Below are positions 1 to 11,029 of a DNA stretch of 64,000 bases, in pieces (the stretch's first letter is position 1; every line of letters starts with the position of its first letter). The position numbers and the translations under genes are program-made. The stretch spans positions 37,327,797-37,391,796 of the forward strand of contig CP136061.1 in the NCBI GenBank assembly GCA_032622095.1, given 5' to 3'. Under the pieces are notes generated by a model. That model ran no database searches and was not told the DNA's origin. It worked only from the letters and a program-made list of their open reading frames with translations. Source of the DNA: Siphonodentalium dalli. Its lineage: Eukaryota; Mollusca; Scaphopoda; Gadilida; Siphonodentaliidae.

Positions 1-296
1 ACTGCATGAACTATGCAGTGTGCCGAGACCAAGTGGGATTGGGAGATGTTCTTCTTTTCCTTCACTCAACACGAAGATAAATGACTCACTTTGTTAGTCA
101 CCAATTCACTGGGCTTCACATGTTTGTTACATCTGTGTGTCGAGTCTGTCGACTGTAGATGGCTAGAATTATATTTTGACCTGAGTCACATTCACAGTGA
201 GTGGGTGAGGTTGACGTCGTTGATAACTAAATTTAGTAATCTGTAATCACTAAATTGACTAATACAATCCTAATATTATTAGATTAGTAAGCCACA

Positions 297-881
297 TGAA
301 CGCTTTCACCGATTACTGCGTCCACAAGTTCCAGCTACGCGCTACATTCAACGGTTCATGACTGAACTATACTGTGTATAGTAAATCAGTCAGCTCTAAA
401 ATGTCCATTTTCTGATTTCCTTGACCCAAGTTGAGGTTTGACATGACAGTGTTAGATATTAACAATTAAATTTACTATTTAGAGAAGTAGTTAGTAGATT
501 GAACGATTTGACGCTTGCAGTTGAAACTCTAAGTCTAACCACTAAACCAGTCCAGGTGAAAACAGACTTAAAATTGAACAATAACAGAACAAGTCAAATC
601 GCCGTGGTGAGCAGTCTGCACAGACCAGTCCACATTCCATTCCAGTGACCTTCATTTTCATATTGTTTTCAGTCACAGATTCGTCATTGAGTTTCTTTCC
701 GACTGACTGATTTTCACTTTGAACACAGTTCACTTCAACTTCAAAACAACTTAACAAGTTGTTGTTGTTGACATGTTGTTGTTATTCTTATTCTTCTTTT
801 GACTGCTTTGACTCTAAAGTCATTCCAGTAATTGGCTCGTAGTGCTATCTTCGCTTGTGCGTTCTTGTTTGTTCTCAACGC
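297..881. repeat. 585-bp tandem duplication, copy 1
   Basis: This 585-bp unit is followed immediately by a second copy at 882-1466. The two copies read the same along their whole length by eye, including an identical 71-codon minus-strand frame at 542-757 and 1127-1342. The junction is clean: copy 2 starts with TGAACGCTTTCACC exactly where copy 1 starts after ACA. No gene is recognised inside it. Such identity points to a very recent duplication or to an assembly artefact such as two haplotypes joined end to end. Confidence 0.9.
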
Positions 882-1466
882 TGAACGCTTTCACCGATTA
901 CTGCGTCCACAAGTTCCAGCTACGCGCTACATTCAACGGTTCATGACTGAACTATACTGTGTATAGTAAATCAGTCAGCTCTAAAATGTCCATTTTCTGA
1001 TTTCCTTGACCCAAGTTGAGGTTTGACATGACAGTGTTAGATATTAACAATTAAATTTACTATTTAGAGAAGTAGTTAGTAGATTGAACGATTTGACGCT
1101 TGCAGTTGAAACTCTAAGTCTAACCACTAAACCAGTCCAGGTGAAAACAGACTTAAAATTGAACAATAACAGAACAAGTCAAATCGCCGTGGTGAGCAGT
1201 CTGCACAGACCAGTCCACATTCCATTCCAGTGACCTTCATTTTCATATTGTTTTCAGTCACAGATTCGTCATTGAGTTTCTTTCCGACTGACTGATTTTC
1301 ACTTTGAACACAGTTCACTTCAACTTCAAAACAACTTAACAAGTTGTTGTTGTTGACATGTTGTTGTTATTCTTATTCTTCTTTTGACTGCTTTGACTCT
1401 AAAGTCATTCCAGTAATTGGCTCGTAGTGCTATCTTCGCTTGTGCGTTCTTGTTTGTTCTCAACGC
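882..1466. repeat. 585-bp tandem duplication, copy 2
   Basis: Second copy of the unit at 297-881, in the same orientation with no spacer. Downstream sequence diverges at TTACGTGCTG, so only two copies are present. No inverted ends or target duplication are visible, which argues against transposition. Confidence 0.9.
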
Positions 1467-2084
1467 TTACGTGCTGTTATACCGTTGTACACTTAAAATA
1501 CGAGCGATAACAATAACAAGGAATTCCATTTCAAATTTCGCAAACAAGAGAGCGCCACCATTTTGTAACGAAATTACGTCATCATTTCCAACGTTGCTAT
1601 GGCCTGCCAGGGGACGTAATATTCTAACTGTAACGGTACGGAATCTGGCGAGGTTTGCCGAATGCTATGCGCCCGCGTCAGCTAAATCCACATTAAGCAT
1701 TTAATTTTGAATAAGGTTGATTTTGTTTTTCAAATTTAATAGTGTTGCTATAGGGAGGCTGATCGAAGAAGCAAAATAAATTCGTTTTATTAATTTGACA
1801 ATTCTATTCCAACATGGCGGCCACCATAGGGCCCCATAGGTCTGAATCGCCCGGATGTAAAAACAATTTTTTCATGTTGATAGGGTATAGAAATTACTGA
1901 CGTCACAACTATACTTGCGTCGCTTATGTTACTGTAAAACAACCCTTTGGGTTGTGAATATAGTAGGCCTACATGATATCACACTGTATTACGGCAGAAA
2001 GGGTCATGTTAATACGCTTTCAACTTTTCGGTGAACAGAGACAAAGACCAGTCTATCTCGCGAAATTCAACAACTGTCTCAATT
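1467..2084. other. no recognised feature
   Basis: This stretch has no supported gene. A frame at 1417-1704 crosses the duplication junction and has no recognisable domain. The only point of note is a YY1-like core, ACATGGCGGCC, near 1813. Confidence 0.5.
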
Positions 2085-2300
2085 TCTAGTTCATGGGAGT
2101 AAAAGTACATATTAATGAATGATTTTCGTCTCAAACTTGAAGTTGACATAACTGCCATCTAACCGTCGTCGATCGTTCATTGTTTTTGCGACTCCCGTGT
2201 CTGTTTATTTGCGCGCACTTCATCAAGTCAGTGTCTCTTGTTGAAAAGACTGGTTCCTGGTCGAAAGCGGCACATATCTGAAAACGTACACGAAGTAACG

Positions 2301-2643
2301 CTGAAGGGGTCACTCTGCATGACCAAAAAAGTGCTGAAAGGTACACAGGTTTTGAAAATGTGCTGAAGGGTATACATGTTTTGAAATCTCGTTCTAAATG
2401 ACGTTAAGTTTTCGATTCTGTCATGATTTATGTAACAGAAATGTTGTCACGTTACGTTCCAATGAAAAATAAAATGAACTGAAAACAAACTGCAGATGGC
2501 GCCAGACTTTCAGAAACATAGTTAAAGTAATTGCGTCAGTGCCGATCACAAACCCTGCATGTCATGTGTATCCGTCAGCAAATTTTCAAACCTGTGTACC
2601 CTTCAGCACTGTTTTGATGAGTTTGATGAGAGTGACCCCCTTT
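2301..2643. repeat. inverted repeat, arms 2301-2364 and 2576-2643
   Basis: The left arm reads GTCACTCTGCATGA, then GTGCTGAAAGGTACACAGG. The right arm holds the reverse complement, CCTGTGTACCCTTCAGCAC, followed by GAGTGACCCCC. The arms are about 65 bp with a loop of about 210 bp. The hAT-type element begins 8 bp after the right arm. No protein is encoded. Confidence 0.7.
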
Positions 2644-2650
2644 ATATAGC

Positions 2651-3706
2651 CAGGGATGTGGCTAGAGGGTCTCCGTTGGGGGTGTCAACCTTGGGAAATT
2701 CCAACTGCACCCCCCCCCCCCCCCCCTTGAGTCGGAATCACACCAACACAACTTTTTTCATAATTCCAGTTGCACCCCCCCCTTGTACCTCATGCTCAGG
2801 CCTAATTTCCTATATATTCATAAGCCATGCTTCTATGTTCCCAGTATGAGAACATTAAAATATTTTAACCTGAAAATTACCCCCAAAAAAAACAACTAGT
2901 GGTCTAATTCCAGACAAATGCACACAGCTACCGTCAACAGACCAGGAAACACCAGGCCGACCATGGTTGTTCGGCCCGGTGTGAGAAAATTTTGAAAACT
3001 ATACAAGAAAATCGCAAATCCTAGCATCTAGACTGGCCTCAACTGAAGCTTTCCTAGTGTTGGAAAGTTCAAACCTCATGCCCCCCCCTCAGGTTGGAAA
3101 ATTCTTCAACTGATGACCATTTATGTCTACAAGTTTGACCAAATGTAGTAAAATATTGTTTTGCTAAACTAATTAGCAGTTTTGTATATTAGCCATGTGG
3201 ATGGGGCAATGACACACTGGGCCGACCATGGTTCGGCCCGGTGTGCGAACATTTTTTAATCTGAACAAGAAAATCGCAAAATCCTAACATCTAGACTAGC
3301 CTCAAGCCTTCCTACTGTTGGAAATTTCAAACCCTACACCCCCACTTAGGTTGGAAAATTTCCAACTGATGACAATTCCAATGTCAATGTTGACCAATTG
3401 TATGAAAATATTGTTTTCTTAAATTAACTAGAAGTTTTTGACTGGCCACGGGGGAGGGACCAGGACACAAGCTTTCCAAGTGTTGGAAATTTCCAACCTG
3501 TCACCCCCCTAAGGTTGGAAAATTTCCAACTGATGACCATTTCTGTCAAAAATTTTGACCAAAAATAGGAACATATGCAAATATTGGTCGAAAAACAATA
3601 AATTCCCCCCAATAAATTGTTTTTACCTGAAATTAGGAATTTCCAACTATTGAAAATATAGCTCTCTGCTGGGGTGGTGAGACACCCCCCTCTAGCCACA
3701 TCCCTG
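2651..3706. mobile_element. non-autonomous hAT-type DNA transposon
   Basis: The 1,056-bp element starts CAGGGATGTGGCTAGAGGG and ends CCCTCTAGCCACATCCCTG, with near-perfect terminal inverted repeats. It is flanked by an 8-bp direct duplication, TATATAGC, at 2643-2650 and 3707-3714. An 8-bp target duplication with CAGGG...CCCTG ends is the signature of the hAT superfamily. There is no transposase frame; the interior is built from about 250-bp tandem repeats. The element presumably depends on a hAT transposase encoded elsewhere. Confidence 0.85.
2968..3575. repeat. about 250-bp tandem repeats inside the hAT element
   Basis: Two full units start at GGCCGACCATGG (about 2968 and 3219), and a partial third starts near 3466. 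Each carries GGTTGGAAAATTTCCAACTG or a close variant, which is itself partly palindromic, followed by GATGACCATTT. The same block recurs in the related partial copy near 37.9 kb, so it is an inherited internal part of the family. Confidence 0.75.
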
Positions 3707-3717
3707 TATATAGCTAT

Positions 3718-4807
3718 AGTAACCTGACCTCTCCAGTTGCATTATGTCCACAAAACTTCTGATGTAGTCCCTTTATGCTCCAGATGCATGGAGAATAAGT
3801 TAAAAATTGGTTGTCACGAGAAAATAACATCAATAAATTTACTGACCATTGTGATTCAAGTTGGTGCTACCATAATTAAGCGCACGTTGATTAAGCCTTA
3901 AGTGTTTAGAATTCAGGACATATGACAAACCATGCATGGATGGGGCGGGGTGCGGGACAAAATGCGGGAGAGCATGGGATGGCCGTTATCTCGAAGAATA
4001 TAGCACAATGAGCGCTCGTTTTTCGAAAATTCGATATTTGCACCAACAAATATATGACCCCCGCAACTTACTGGACACCAGGTGTTTTATTTTTCGACCA
4101 ACAACTGACTTACCTTAAAATTTTCGAAATCAAGGCTGCAGGACAGCTGTACAATTGCTTTTCAACAGCTATGCCGAAAGGAAAATTTGGTACCGTACCG
4201 GTACTAAACTGAAGCTCAGCATCTATCGCACAACAGAAATGGATTTATTCGAACGAAGCGGCTGTTTTTATTTTTATATTTTATTAATATTTTGCATAAA
4301 AAGTAAATAAATAAAATATGAGACAGATTATTTCCTAACATCAACATTTAAATCAGCGCCAAAGGTTTCAAAACCCAACAAATCATTATAACCACAAAAG
4401 AAAAGAGGACAAATCATTAAAACCCCAACAGAAAAGAGGATAGATTATAAGCGGCAAACGATTGAACTATGGGGTTATTGACACCTCGTGCACGTTCCCC
4501 TGGAAACAATAACCGTCGGCAGATCGAGATGCTCCCAGATGACCTACTAATACGGATTTCCTATATAGAATACCCATCGATCTTGGCCATTGCCGCTCCC
4601 CTTGGATAATAATACAATATGACAGTCTGTTCTATTTATTGCTAAATAAGCCATGCACCCATGTGAATTTATATATTAATAATAAATAAATAATAAATTA
4701 AATCAATTGTTGGAGGACAGTAAGATTTTTTAATGGAACATCAGCCAACTAATCCAGGTCTTAAGAACCTCTTCCAGTGATAATAAGGCTCGAGCGGTCA
4801 GGTTACT
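3718..4807. mobile_element. possible element with 12-bp terminal inverted repeats
   Basis: AGTAACCTGACC at 3718-3729 and its exact reverse complement GGTCAGGTTACT at 4796-4807 bound about 1.09 kb without a supported gene. No convincing target duplication is seen. A short tandem duplication, AAATCATTA followed by an A-rich AAAGAGGA block, lies at 4380-4443. The call rests only on the inverted ends, which could be part of the larger nested structure. Confidence 0.35.
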
Positions 4808-5013
4808 AAATTGTCAGATTTTTGCAGCTTTCGACCAGGAACCAGTCTATACAGTAAGAGACATTTAGTGTGTGCAAATAAACGGACACGAGAGTCGCAA
4901 AAACAACGGCAGGCGACTTTTATATAGCAGTTATCATTCACTAAACAGATATATCAACTTTGAGACGAAAATCATTCATTAACATGTACTTTTACTTCCA
5001 TGAACTAGATATT

Positions 5014-6355
5014 TCGGTGGTATCCTGTGTTAACAGCATATGCCACATTATCACACGGCCACAATTTATTGTTCCATAAATTATATCAAAATAAAAATCA
5101 GCTCGTGACAATTGCCATCATTGCACATGATTGAGGGGGGCACAACTTTATTCTAACTCACATTATCTATCTCGGGGCGCCCGGTAAACCCAATTGTGTT
5201 GAAACACAGAAACCTCAAACCTATAATCGAATCATTCAATCGATGAATAGTGACCTAATCTAGCATGTTGATATTACAATGCTTCGAAATATTCACGTTG
5301 CGTAATACAGCGAACGTTTTTTATGATATAAAGCCAACCGAATACCTAAAACGTAAAATAATACAACTTCGCACAATTCTAGCAAATATTTATACTGGTT
5401 GTTAGACAAAGAGCCGATTGTCTTAATATAAAGACCCTCGGGGCGACCACTACTATCCAGTACAAACAGCTTAATTTTTTTCTTTAGTGTCCGAAATAGG
5501 GTGTTTTATGCAGCGTTTTTTCGACAATTAGCCCATAGCGTTGTGATACAAATCTGTTGAGTAATTTTCGCTTTGATCATTTCCGAAATCATTGTCAATA
5601 TTTTCCTTTCGCGGTCTATTATAAGAAGTCACACAGGAGTAATATTTATTGCATCTGAGTGTTAAGATACGGTTTAGTTGCCTAGTTATCTGCAGTGATC
5701 TCCCTTTGTTCCGACCAGATGCCCGATGATAGCTTGCCATTGTCGGAATGGAATTATAAAGTCTGCCAAGTTTACAAGAGATTAGCACAAGGATAGAACG
5801 GGATCAACACCTGATAATCACTACAATGTCCCCATGATGAGTCAATTGTCCGAGTTGATCGTCCAACATGAACACCTGCTTCGTATCAACTTTCCATCAT
5901 CATAGATCGGTATAATGTAGACCACCGACCACGTGTTCAGAATCAGAATTTAGGAAAAAAATCACAAATTCACACGTGCGTTAAAGATGACGGTCCGATT
6001 TTACACCAAGTACATACAAATTTCCTATGTACGTAAAGTCTCCGTTTACCAGGCGATACATAGAACATGAAACAAACATGCAAAGGCTGCAATCACCTTC
6101 AATTTTATCAAACAGATAGCGAGAAAATCCACCAAATAACCAATAAGTCGAGAACGATCACAAAAGTTCATAATTGAGAACGCTCTTATTATCTGCCACT
6201 TTTTGGCGACGCAAGTATAGACGCTCTTTATGAGAGGCGATCGGTGGCATTTGTAATTGGCTGACAAATATTCAAACTGCTCAAACCTTCTATTTTGATG
6301 GTCGATATCTGGCCATCAAAACAACCTGTCAATGGATCATATTTAACTATTTTCT
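5014..6355. other. no recognised feature
   Basis: AT-rich sequence. Frames at 5528-5788 and 6046-6267 (minus strand) are short and show no domain, signal or repeat homology. One copy of the recurrent ACGCTCTTTAT word occurs near 6222. Confidence 0.5.
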
Positions 6356-6444
6356 GGTATAGAAAACGTACCAGTTGTAGTTGTATGGTGTCAAATAGGA
6401 TAGAGCATCTTTAAAATTACGTCGTATATCAATGTGGTATCACT

Positions 6445-6565
6445 ACAAGTGCACCGCTGGGCGGAGGTAACGCCCCGTCTACAATCAGAGAGGATTTTTC
6501 TAATTTTTGTGCAAATACTTATTAAATGGCACTTTGTAAAGTTATGTTATTCATGAGTAAACAAT
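6445..6565. repeat. interspersed direct repeat, copy 1
   Basis: About 120 bp starting ACAAGTGCACCG and ending GAGTAAACAAT, repeated at 6837-6950 with a few differences. The sequence just upstream (about 6358-6440, with AGTTGTATGGTGTCAAATAG) is also repeated near 9290-9360, so this is part of a wider interspersed family. Confidence 0.8.
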
Positions 6566-6671
6566 TCACTATACCATGAATGTCTCCCGCTTTTGCATGG
6601 ACAAGTTTAGACAGGAAAATTGTTATATCTGAACTTTCTGAAACAAGACTTGCGAGAGAACATCAACTCTT

Positions 6672-6721
6672 GTCACTGAATTTAGACATCCCTTTTGTCA
6701 CTGAATTTAGACATCCCTTTT
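6672..6721. repeat. 25-bp tandem repeat, two copies
   Basis: GTCACTGAATTTAGACATCC followed by CTTTT occurs twice in perfect tandem (6672-6696 and 6697-6721). Confidence 0.85.
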
Positions 6722-6727
6722 GCAGTT

Positions 6728-6836
6728 GACCCTTTCGTGATGGGATCTGCGGTGGTGTAGCATTAAAGACCCTGTTCCAGTGCATTCTCTTATATATGCG
6801 AAACTCCCCAAGGGAACCTTGCATATACAAGTGCAC
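6728..6836. mobile_element. truncated D-type hairpin element
   Basis: TTGACCCTTTCGTGATGGG at about 6726 matches the left end of the D-type copies at 34,511 and 59,303 (TTAACC-TTTC-TGAC). The GGTGTAGCATTAAA block also matches the copy near 34,545. A decayed form of the 69-bp hairpin follows (CAGTGCATTCTCTTATATAT at about 6779). The element is cut by the direct repeat that starts at 6837. Confidence 0.45.
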
Positions 6837-6950
6837 CGATGTGCGGAGGTAACGCCCCCGACTGTACAATCAGAGAGGATTTTTCTTATTTTTGTGCAAA
6901 TACTTATTAAATGGCACTTTGTAAAGTTATGTTATTCATGAGTAAACAAT
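6837..6950. repeat. interspersed direct repeat, copy 2
   Basis: Second copy of the block at 6445-6565. It runs directly into the tandem array that begins near 6960, so it may be the 5' part of that pearl-like element. Confidence 0.8.
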
Positions 6951-6959
6951 CCAAAATCA

Positions 6960-8078
6960 TCTGGAAACCAAAAAAAGTAGCAGAAAACCTGAATTTTCTA
7001 AGTCCAAAAAGGGGCGTAACTCTGGAAAAAATGGGCGGACGAAACCAGGACTATGGGGAAATCTTGTCCCCCCGACTGGTCTATTGGCATACCAAAGATC
7101 AACTGAATTGAATTAGCGAAACCAAAGTTATGAGTTGAAACGTTCGTATGCCACAGAAAACTGAATTTTCTAAGTCCAAAAAGGGGCGTAACTCTGGAAA
7201 AAATGGGCGGACGAAAGCACGGCTATGGGGAAATCTTGTCCCCCCAGCTGGTCTATTAGCATACCAAAGATCAACTGAATTGAGTTAGCGAAACCAAAGT
7301 TATGAATTGAAACGTTCGTACGGACAATTTTCTAAGTCCAAAAAGGGGCGTAACTCTGGAAAAAATGGGCGGACGAAACCACGGCTATGGGAAAATCTTG
7401 TCCACCAGCTGGTCTATTAGCATACCAAAGATCAACTGAATTAAGTTAGCGAAACCAAAGTTATGAGTTGAAACGTTCGTACGGACAATTTTCTAAGTCC
7501 AAAAATGGGCGTAACTCTGGAAAAAATGGGCGGACGAAAGCACGGCTATGGGGAAATCTTGTCACCCGGCTGGTCTATTGGCATACCAAAGATCAACTGA
7601 ATTGAATTAGCGAAACCAAAGTTATGAGTTGAAACGTTCGTATGCCACAGAAAACTGAATTTTCTAAGTCCAAAAAGGGGCGTAACTCTGGAAAAAATGG
7701 GCGGACGAAACCGCAGTTAAGGTGAAATCTTGTTTCCCCGGCTGGTCTATTAGCATACCAAAGATCAACTGAATTGAGTTAGCGAAACCAAAGTTATGAG
7801 TTGAAACGTTCGTACGGACAATTTTCTAAGTCCAAAAAGGGGCGTAACTCTGGAAAAAATGGGCGGACGAAACCGCAGTTATGGGGAAATCTTGTCCCCC
7901 CGGCTGGTCTATTAGCATACCAAAGATCAACTGAATTGAGTTAGCGAAACCAAAGTTATGAGTTGAAACGTTCGTACGGACGGACGGAAGGACGGACGGA
8001 AGGACGGAAGGACGGACGGACGGACGGAGGGCTCCACTATATACCCCCAAATCTCCATCGGAGATCGGGGTCATAATA
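6960..8078. mobile_element. pearl-like tandem-repeat element PL1a
   Basis: Six monomers start at about 6991, 7163, 7325, 7486, 7657 and 7819 (161-172 bp apart). Each carries TTTTCTAAGTCCAAAAA, GGGCGTAACTCTGGAAAAAA and GATCAACTGAATTGA. Two monomer types differ in the linker after GAAACGTTCGTA: TGCCACAGAAAACTG or CGGACA. The array ends in a GGAC/GGAA tract (about 7975-8030), then CTATATACCCCC and the hairpin ATCTCC-ATC-GGAGAT. Core tandem repeats, tetranucleotide tract and terminal hairpin resemble bivalve pearl/Helentron-type elements; that assignment is an inference. Confidence 0.7.
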
Positions 8079-8603
8079 CCAAAGATCAACTGAATTGAAT
8101 TAGCGAAACCAAAGTTATGAGTTGAAACGTTCGTATGCCACAGAAAACTGAATTTTCTAAGTCGAAAAAGGGGCGTAACTCTGGAAAAAATGGGCGGACG
8201 AAACCACAGTTATGGGAAAATCTTGTCCCCCCCCCCCCCCCCCCCCCGGCTGGTCTCTTAGCATACCAAAGATCAACTGAATTGAGTTAGCGAAACCAAA
8301 GTTATGAGTTGAAACGTTCGTACGGACAATTTTCTAAGTCCAAAAAGGGGCGTAACTCTGGAAAAAATGGGCAGACGAAACCGCAGTTATGGGGAAATCT
8401 TGTCCCCCCCCCCCCGGCTGGTCTATTAGCATACCAAAGATCAACTGAATTGAGTTAGCGAAACCAAAGTTATGAGTTGAAACGTTCGGACGGACGGACG
8501 GAAGGACGGACGGAAGGACGGACGGAAGGACGGAAGGACGGACAGACGGACGGAGGGCTCCACTATATACCCCCAAATCTCCATCGGAGATCGGGGGCAT
8601 AAT
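8079..8603. mobile_element. pearl-like element PL1b, second tail of the same array
   Basis: After the PL1a tail, the array restarts in mid-monomer at ATACCAAAGATCAACTG. It has two more monomers (about 8150 and 8328), each interrupted by a poly-C run, then a second GGAC/GGAA tract (8487-8556) and an almost identical tail hairpin ending GGAGATCGGGGGC. The mid-monomer restart suggests unequal exchange between arrays or a tail-to-core insertion. Confidence 0.7.
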
Positions 8604-8606
8604 AAA

Positions 8607-9290
8607 GGGGCTCTCGGTAGCTCAATCGGTAAGGCACATAACGCAGCCAGGTCCCTTGAATAGAATTATGAAATAGTTCCTCAGAGTCTTTTCGGGGCAT
8701 CCCAAGTGAGAGAAAAAAAACACTAACTATTGATGAAATTTCCTTGATAAGACTAAGGTGGCAGAACAAGAAATTGAACAGGCTGTAAACATTTTTGTAT
8801 CTAAATCGACTGTATTGGGAGAGGGGCTTCATAAGTTGAAAAAACTTGTGCCCCAATCCCTTTTGTATTATTTGCAAATAAAATACGTTTCAAGTCAACA
8901 GGCTGCAAAGTATATCTTTGAGTAGTTGGCCCATCCAGTTTGACATCAAACATGCATGACAACAGTTTCTAAAGCAATTTTACACTTATAATACATTAAA
9001 CTAGCAATCAACGTTGTTCATAACACACACACATCACGGAGACAGCCACAGAAACTCCCAAAAAATTAATTTAAATAATACGACTAGAATAAGTATTAAA
9101 CCAGTCTGATGTTTTAGAGATACTTTTTTGTATGGGGAACCATATATACATTCTCTTACCATGGGTGATCTTAATTTTGGGCATTCGATCATCATTCAAA
9201 ACTAGATAAAAATGTTTCTTTTGAAATTCAAAAATTTAACAACAAAAAAAACCTCACATGAATGTATAGACAAAGTTCAATACCAGTTGT
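8607..9290. repeat. family R copy 1 with tRNA-like head
   Basis: The copy starts GGGGCTCTCGGTAGCTCAAT, which contains a good pol III box A (TAGCTCAATCGG). No clear box B follows, so this is not a tRNA gene. The rest matches the copies near 12.7, 13.4 and 14.0 kb through CGGGGCATCCC, GATGAAATTTCCTTGA, CCCATCCAGTTTGACATCAA, TAGCAATCAACGT and ACCAGTCTGATGTTTTAGAG. It is probably a SINE-like or SINE-containing interspersed repeat. Confidence 0.6.
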
Positions 9291-9585
9291 AAGTTGTATG
9301 GTGTCAAATAGCACAAGACATCTTTAGGTTAGAAAACACGTCGCTTATCAATGTGGTAACAGTATACACGGGCCCTCAGTGACCCAATCAGTACGGCATA
9401 TAAGTCTGTTTAGGTATTTTGATAACCAAGATTAGTCGACAGTGACCATAACTCTGGTATAAAGGACAGAACGCGCCATACTCGACCTTGCCCAGTATTT
9501 TCATGTGGGTAATCAACATACAAAATTTGAAAACAATCAATAATCTATAGTCCCCCGAAATAACAAAATTTTCGGGGTAGAATAA
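9290..9585. repeat. repeat fragment with decayed tRNA-like head and hairpin tail
   Basis: The left part repeats the 6358-6440 block. GGGCCCTCAGTGACCCAATC at about 9370 resembles the tRNA-like head at 8607. The right part has CATAACTCTGGTATAAAGG and ends CTATAGTCCCCCGAAA with a hairpin CCCCGAAA...TTTCGGGG (about 9553-9579). That tail is the same style as the pearl-like elements. Confidence 0.5.
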
Positions 9586-10260
9586 TAGGTGAATACAGAA
9601 ACAACCAGCCAACACTCAAGTTTGAACATTTCCCCCGCAAATTTCAATTCGTTTCTATATCTTACATTTATCGTGTTTGACATGTTCACTGTCGGATACC
9701 CGTTTAGCTTCGAACATTCCAAGATAAACAAGATAAACAAGATAAACGGTAAGTGTATATATTGTCTCCAAGCATCAATTAACGACACCTTTCGGTGATA
9801 CACCTTTAAACAGTTATGTAGGAATTTGTATGTCCAACACCTACGTAACATGCCTTTCGCATGACATGCATGTGAATTGTTGTATTTGGCGTGTCAAGTC
9901 GTCATCATTTTTCGAAATTTTATCGAGGCGGCGAAATGTTCGCTTTTTCGTAATTTTTTGGCCCTGGGATCATGGATCCGCAAATTTATGTATTGTTGTG
10001 GGTAGATTAGGTTAGCACACATATTCGGAATTCAAAACCAGCGATATTTTTGTTGTCTAACTTCGAAAAACGACCTTTTAAAATTTCAAAATGTTCAGGT
10101 TCAGATTCGCAAAATTCCCGATGATTTTGTTCAGGTTCAGACACAATTTTCGTTCGGGTTCGAATACATTTCGTTCGTTTATCTTGGTTACTGGGCGCCG
10201 CCATCTTGGAATGTACGAATAAACGGGTATATCCGACAGTGATGTTCATATAGTATAAAA
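9586..10260. other. no recognised gene; one YY1-like site
   Basis: No supported gene. A short AGATAAACA triplication lies near 9721-9747. GCCGCCATCTTGGAA at about 10197-10211 is the reverse complement of a consensus YY1 motif (CCAAGATGGCGGC). Confidence 0.5.
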
Positions 10261-10344
10261 ATAGGACGACTTAACGTGGCATATATACATAGGACGACTT
10301 AACGTGGCATATATACATAGGACGACTTAACGTGGCATATATAC
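10261..10344. repeat. 28-bp tandem repeat, three perfect copies
   Basis: ATAGGACGACTTAACGTGGC plus ATATATAC occurs three times exactly (10261-10288, 10289-10316, 10317-10344), followed by a poly-G run near 10361. Confidence 0.95.
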
Positions 10345-10442
10345 ATATGAAAAGACTTGGGGGGGGGGACTTATTGAAGGGATAGAAAGTATATTGCTTC
10401 AGATCTTTCAGAATTTCAAAAAGGAGAATTTGGCTACATTAA

Positions 10443-11025
10443 AGGGGTACTGTACGCCATTTTCATTAAATTTCCGGTGACAACAACGATCTAATATCGA
10501 TAATATATAGAAACATAAGTAATTTGAGTCGAAGATGTATTCTGTAAACGCTCAGGTTAATAGGCTATCTTAAAATTTAATAATTTAAAAGTTAATAATT
10601 TGATATAAATTGAATTTATGACTGGAGCCATAAAATGGCGTCAATTAAATTACGAATTTGCGTAATCAAATAAAGTAAATGAGGGATACTGGCTTGTTAA
10701 ACCGATCGCACACACGATCGCTTAAAATATTATGATGATACGGGGAGAACACACAAGCCACTCACTGACTAGCGACGATACAATAACTTAAATGATTATA
10801 TGGGACTAGTATGCCTATAATATAACTTTTATTTGATTCATTTGGTTGAAAACTGTACAAAAATTACTCGACAACGACAATTTGTATTTTTGCATTCCGG
10901 TAAATTTGTCATCCGTAACACTACTTCGTACTCAACAGACTTTCAAATAATGAAAAAAGTGTTACCTTATTCTCAGACTCGGAGACTATAGAAACCAACA
11001 ACAAAATTTGGCGTACAGTACCCCT
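10443..11025. mobile_element. TTAA-flanked MITE, family P copy 1
   Basis: The terminal inverted repeats AGGGGTACTGTACGCCA and its exact complement (17 bp) bound 583 bp. TTAA lies on both sides (10439-10442 and 11026-11029). A TTAA target duplication is typical of piggyBac-type transposons. No transposase is encoded. A second member with the same ends lies at 32421-33064. Confidence 0.8.
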
Positions 11026-11029
11026 TTAA

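Larger units (their letters stand above)
2085..5013. mobile_element. composite region bounded by about 205-bp inverted arms
   Basis: The left arm (2085-2290) and the right arm (4810-5013) are diverged reverse complements. Shared blocks include CTAGTTCATGG, AATGAATGATTTTCGTCTCA, TTTTTGCGACTC, TTGTGTCTCTT-like text and GACTGGTTCCTGGTCGAAAG. Between the arms lie a second inverted repeat (2301-2643), a hAT-type element (2651-3706) and a segment bounded by 12-bp inverted repeats (3718-4807). Flanking target duplications are not evident. The simplest reading is an old fold-back or terminal-inverted-repeat element that later took in other elements. The arm limits are approximate. Confidence 0.55.

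Noticed and set aside
6960-8603. coding frames over the array (for example 7826-8089 and 8334-8600 minus)
   Set aside because: The Arg/Pro/Ser/Val repeats come from the GGAC/GGAA tract and the two frames are copies of the same repeat monomer.
8607-8665. tRNA gene near the end of PL1
   Set aside because: Only box A is convincing; no box B at the expected distance.
10443-11025. family P as a Tc1/mariner element with a TA target
   Set aside because: TA lies within TTAA, so it cannot be fully excluded, but TTAA is present on both sides of both P copies and matches the empty-site-proven M and N families.
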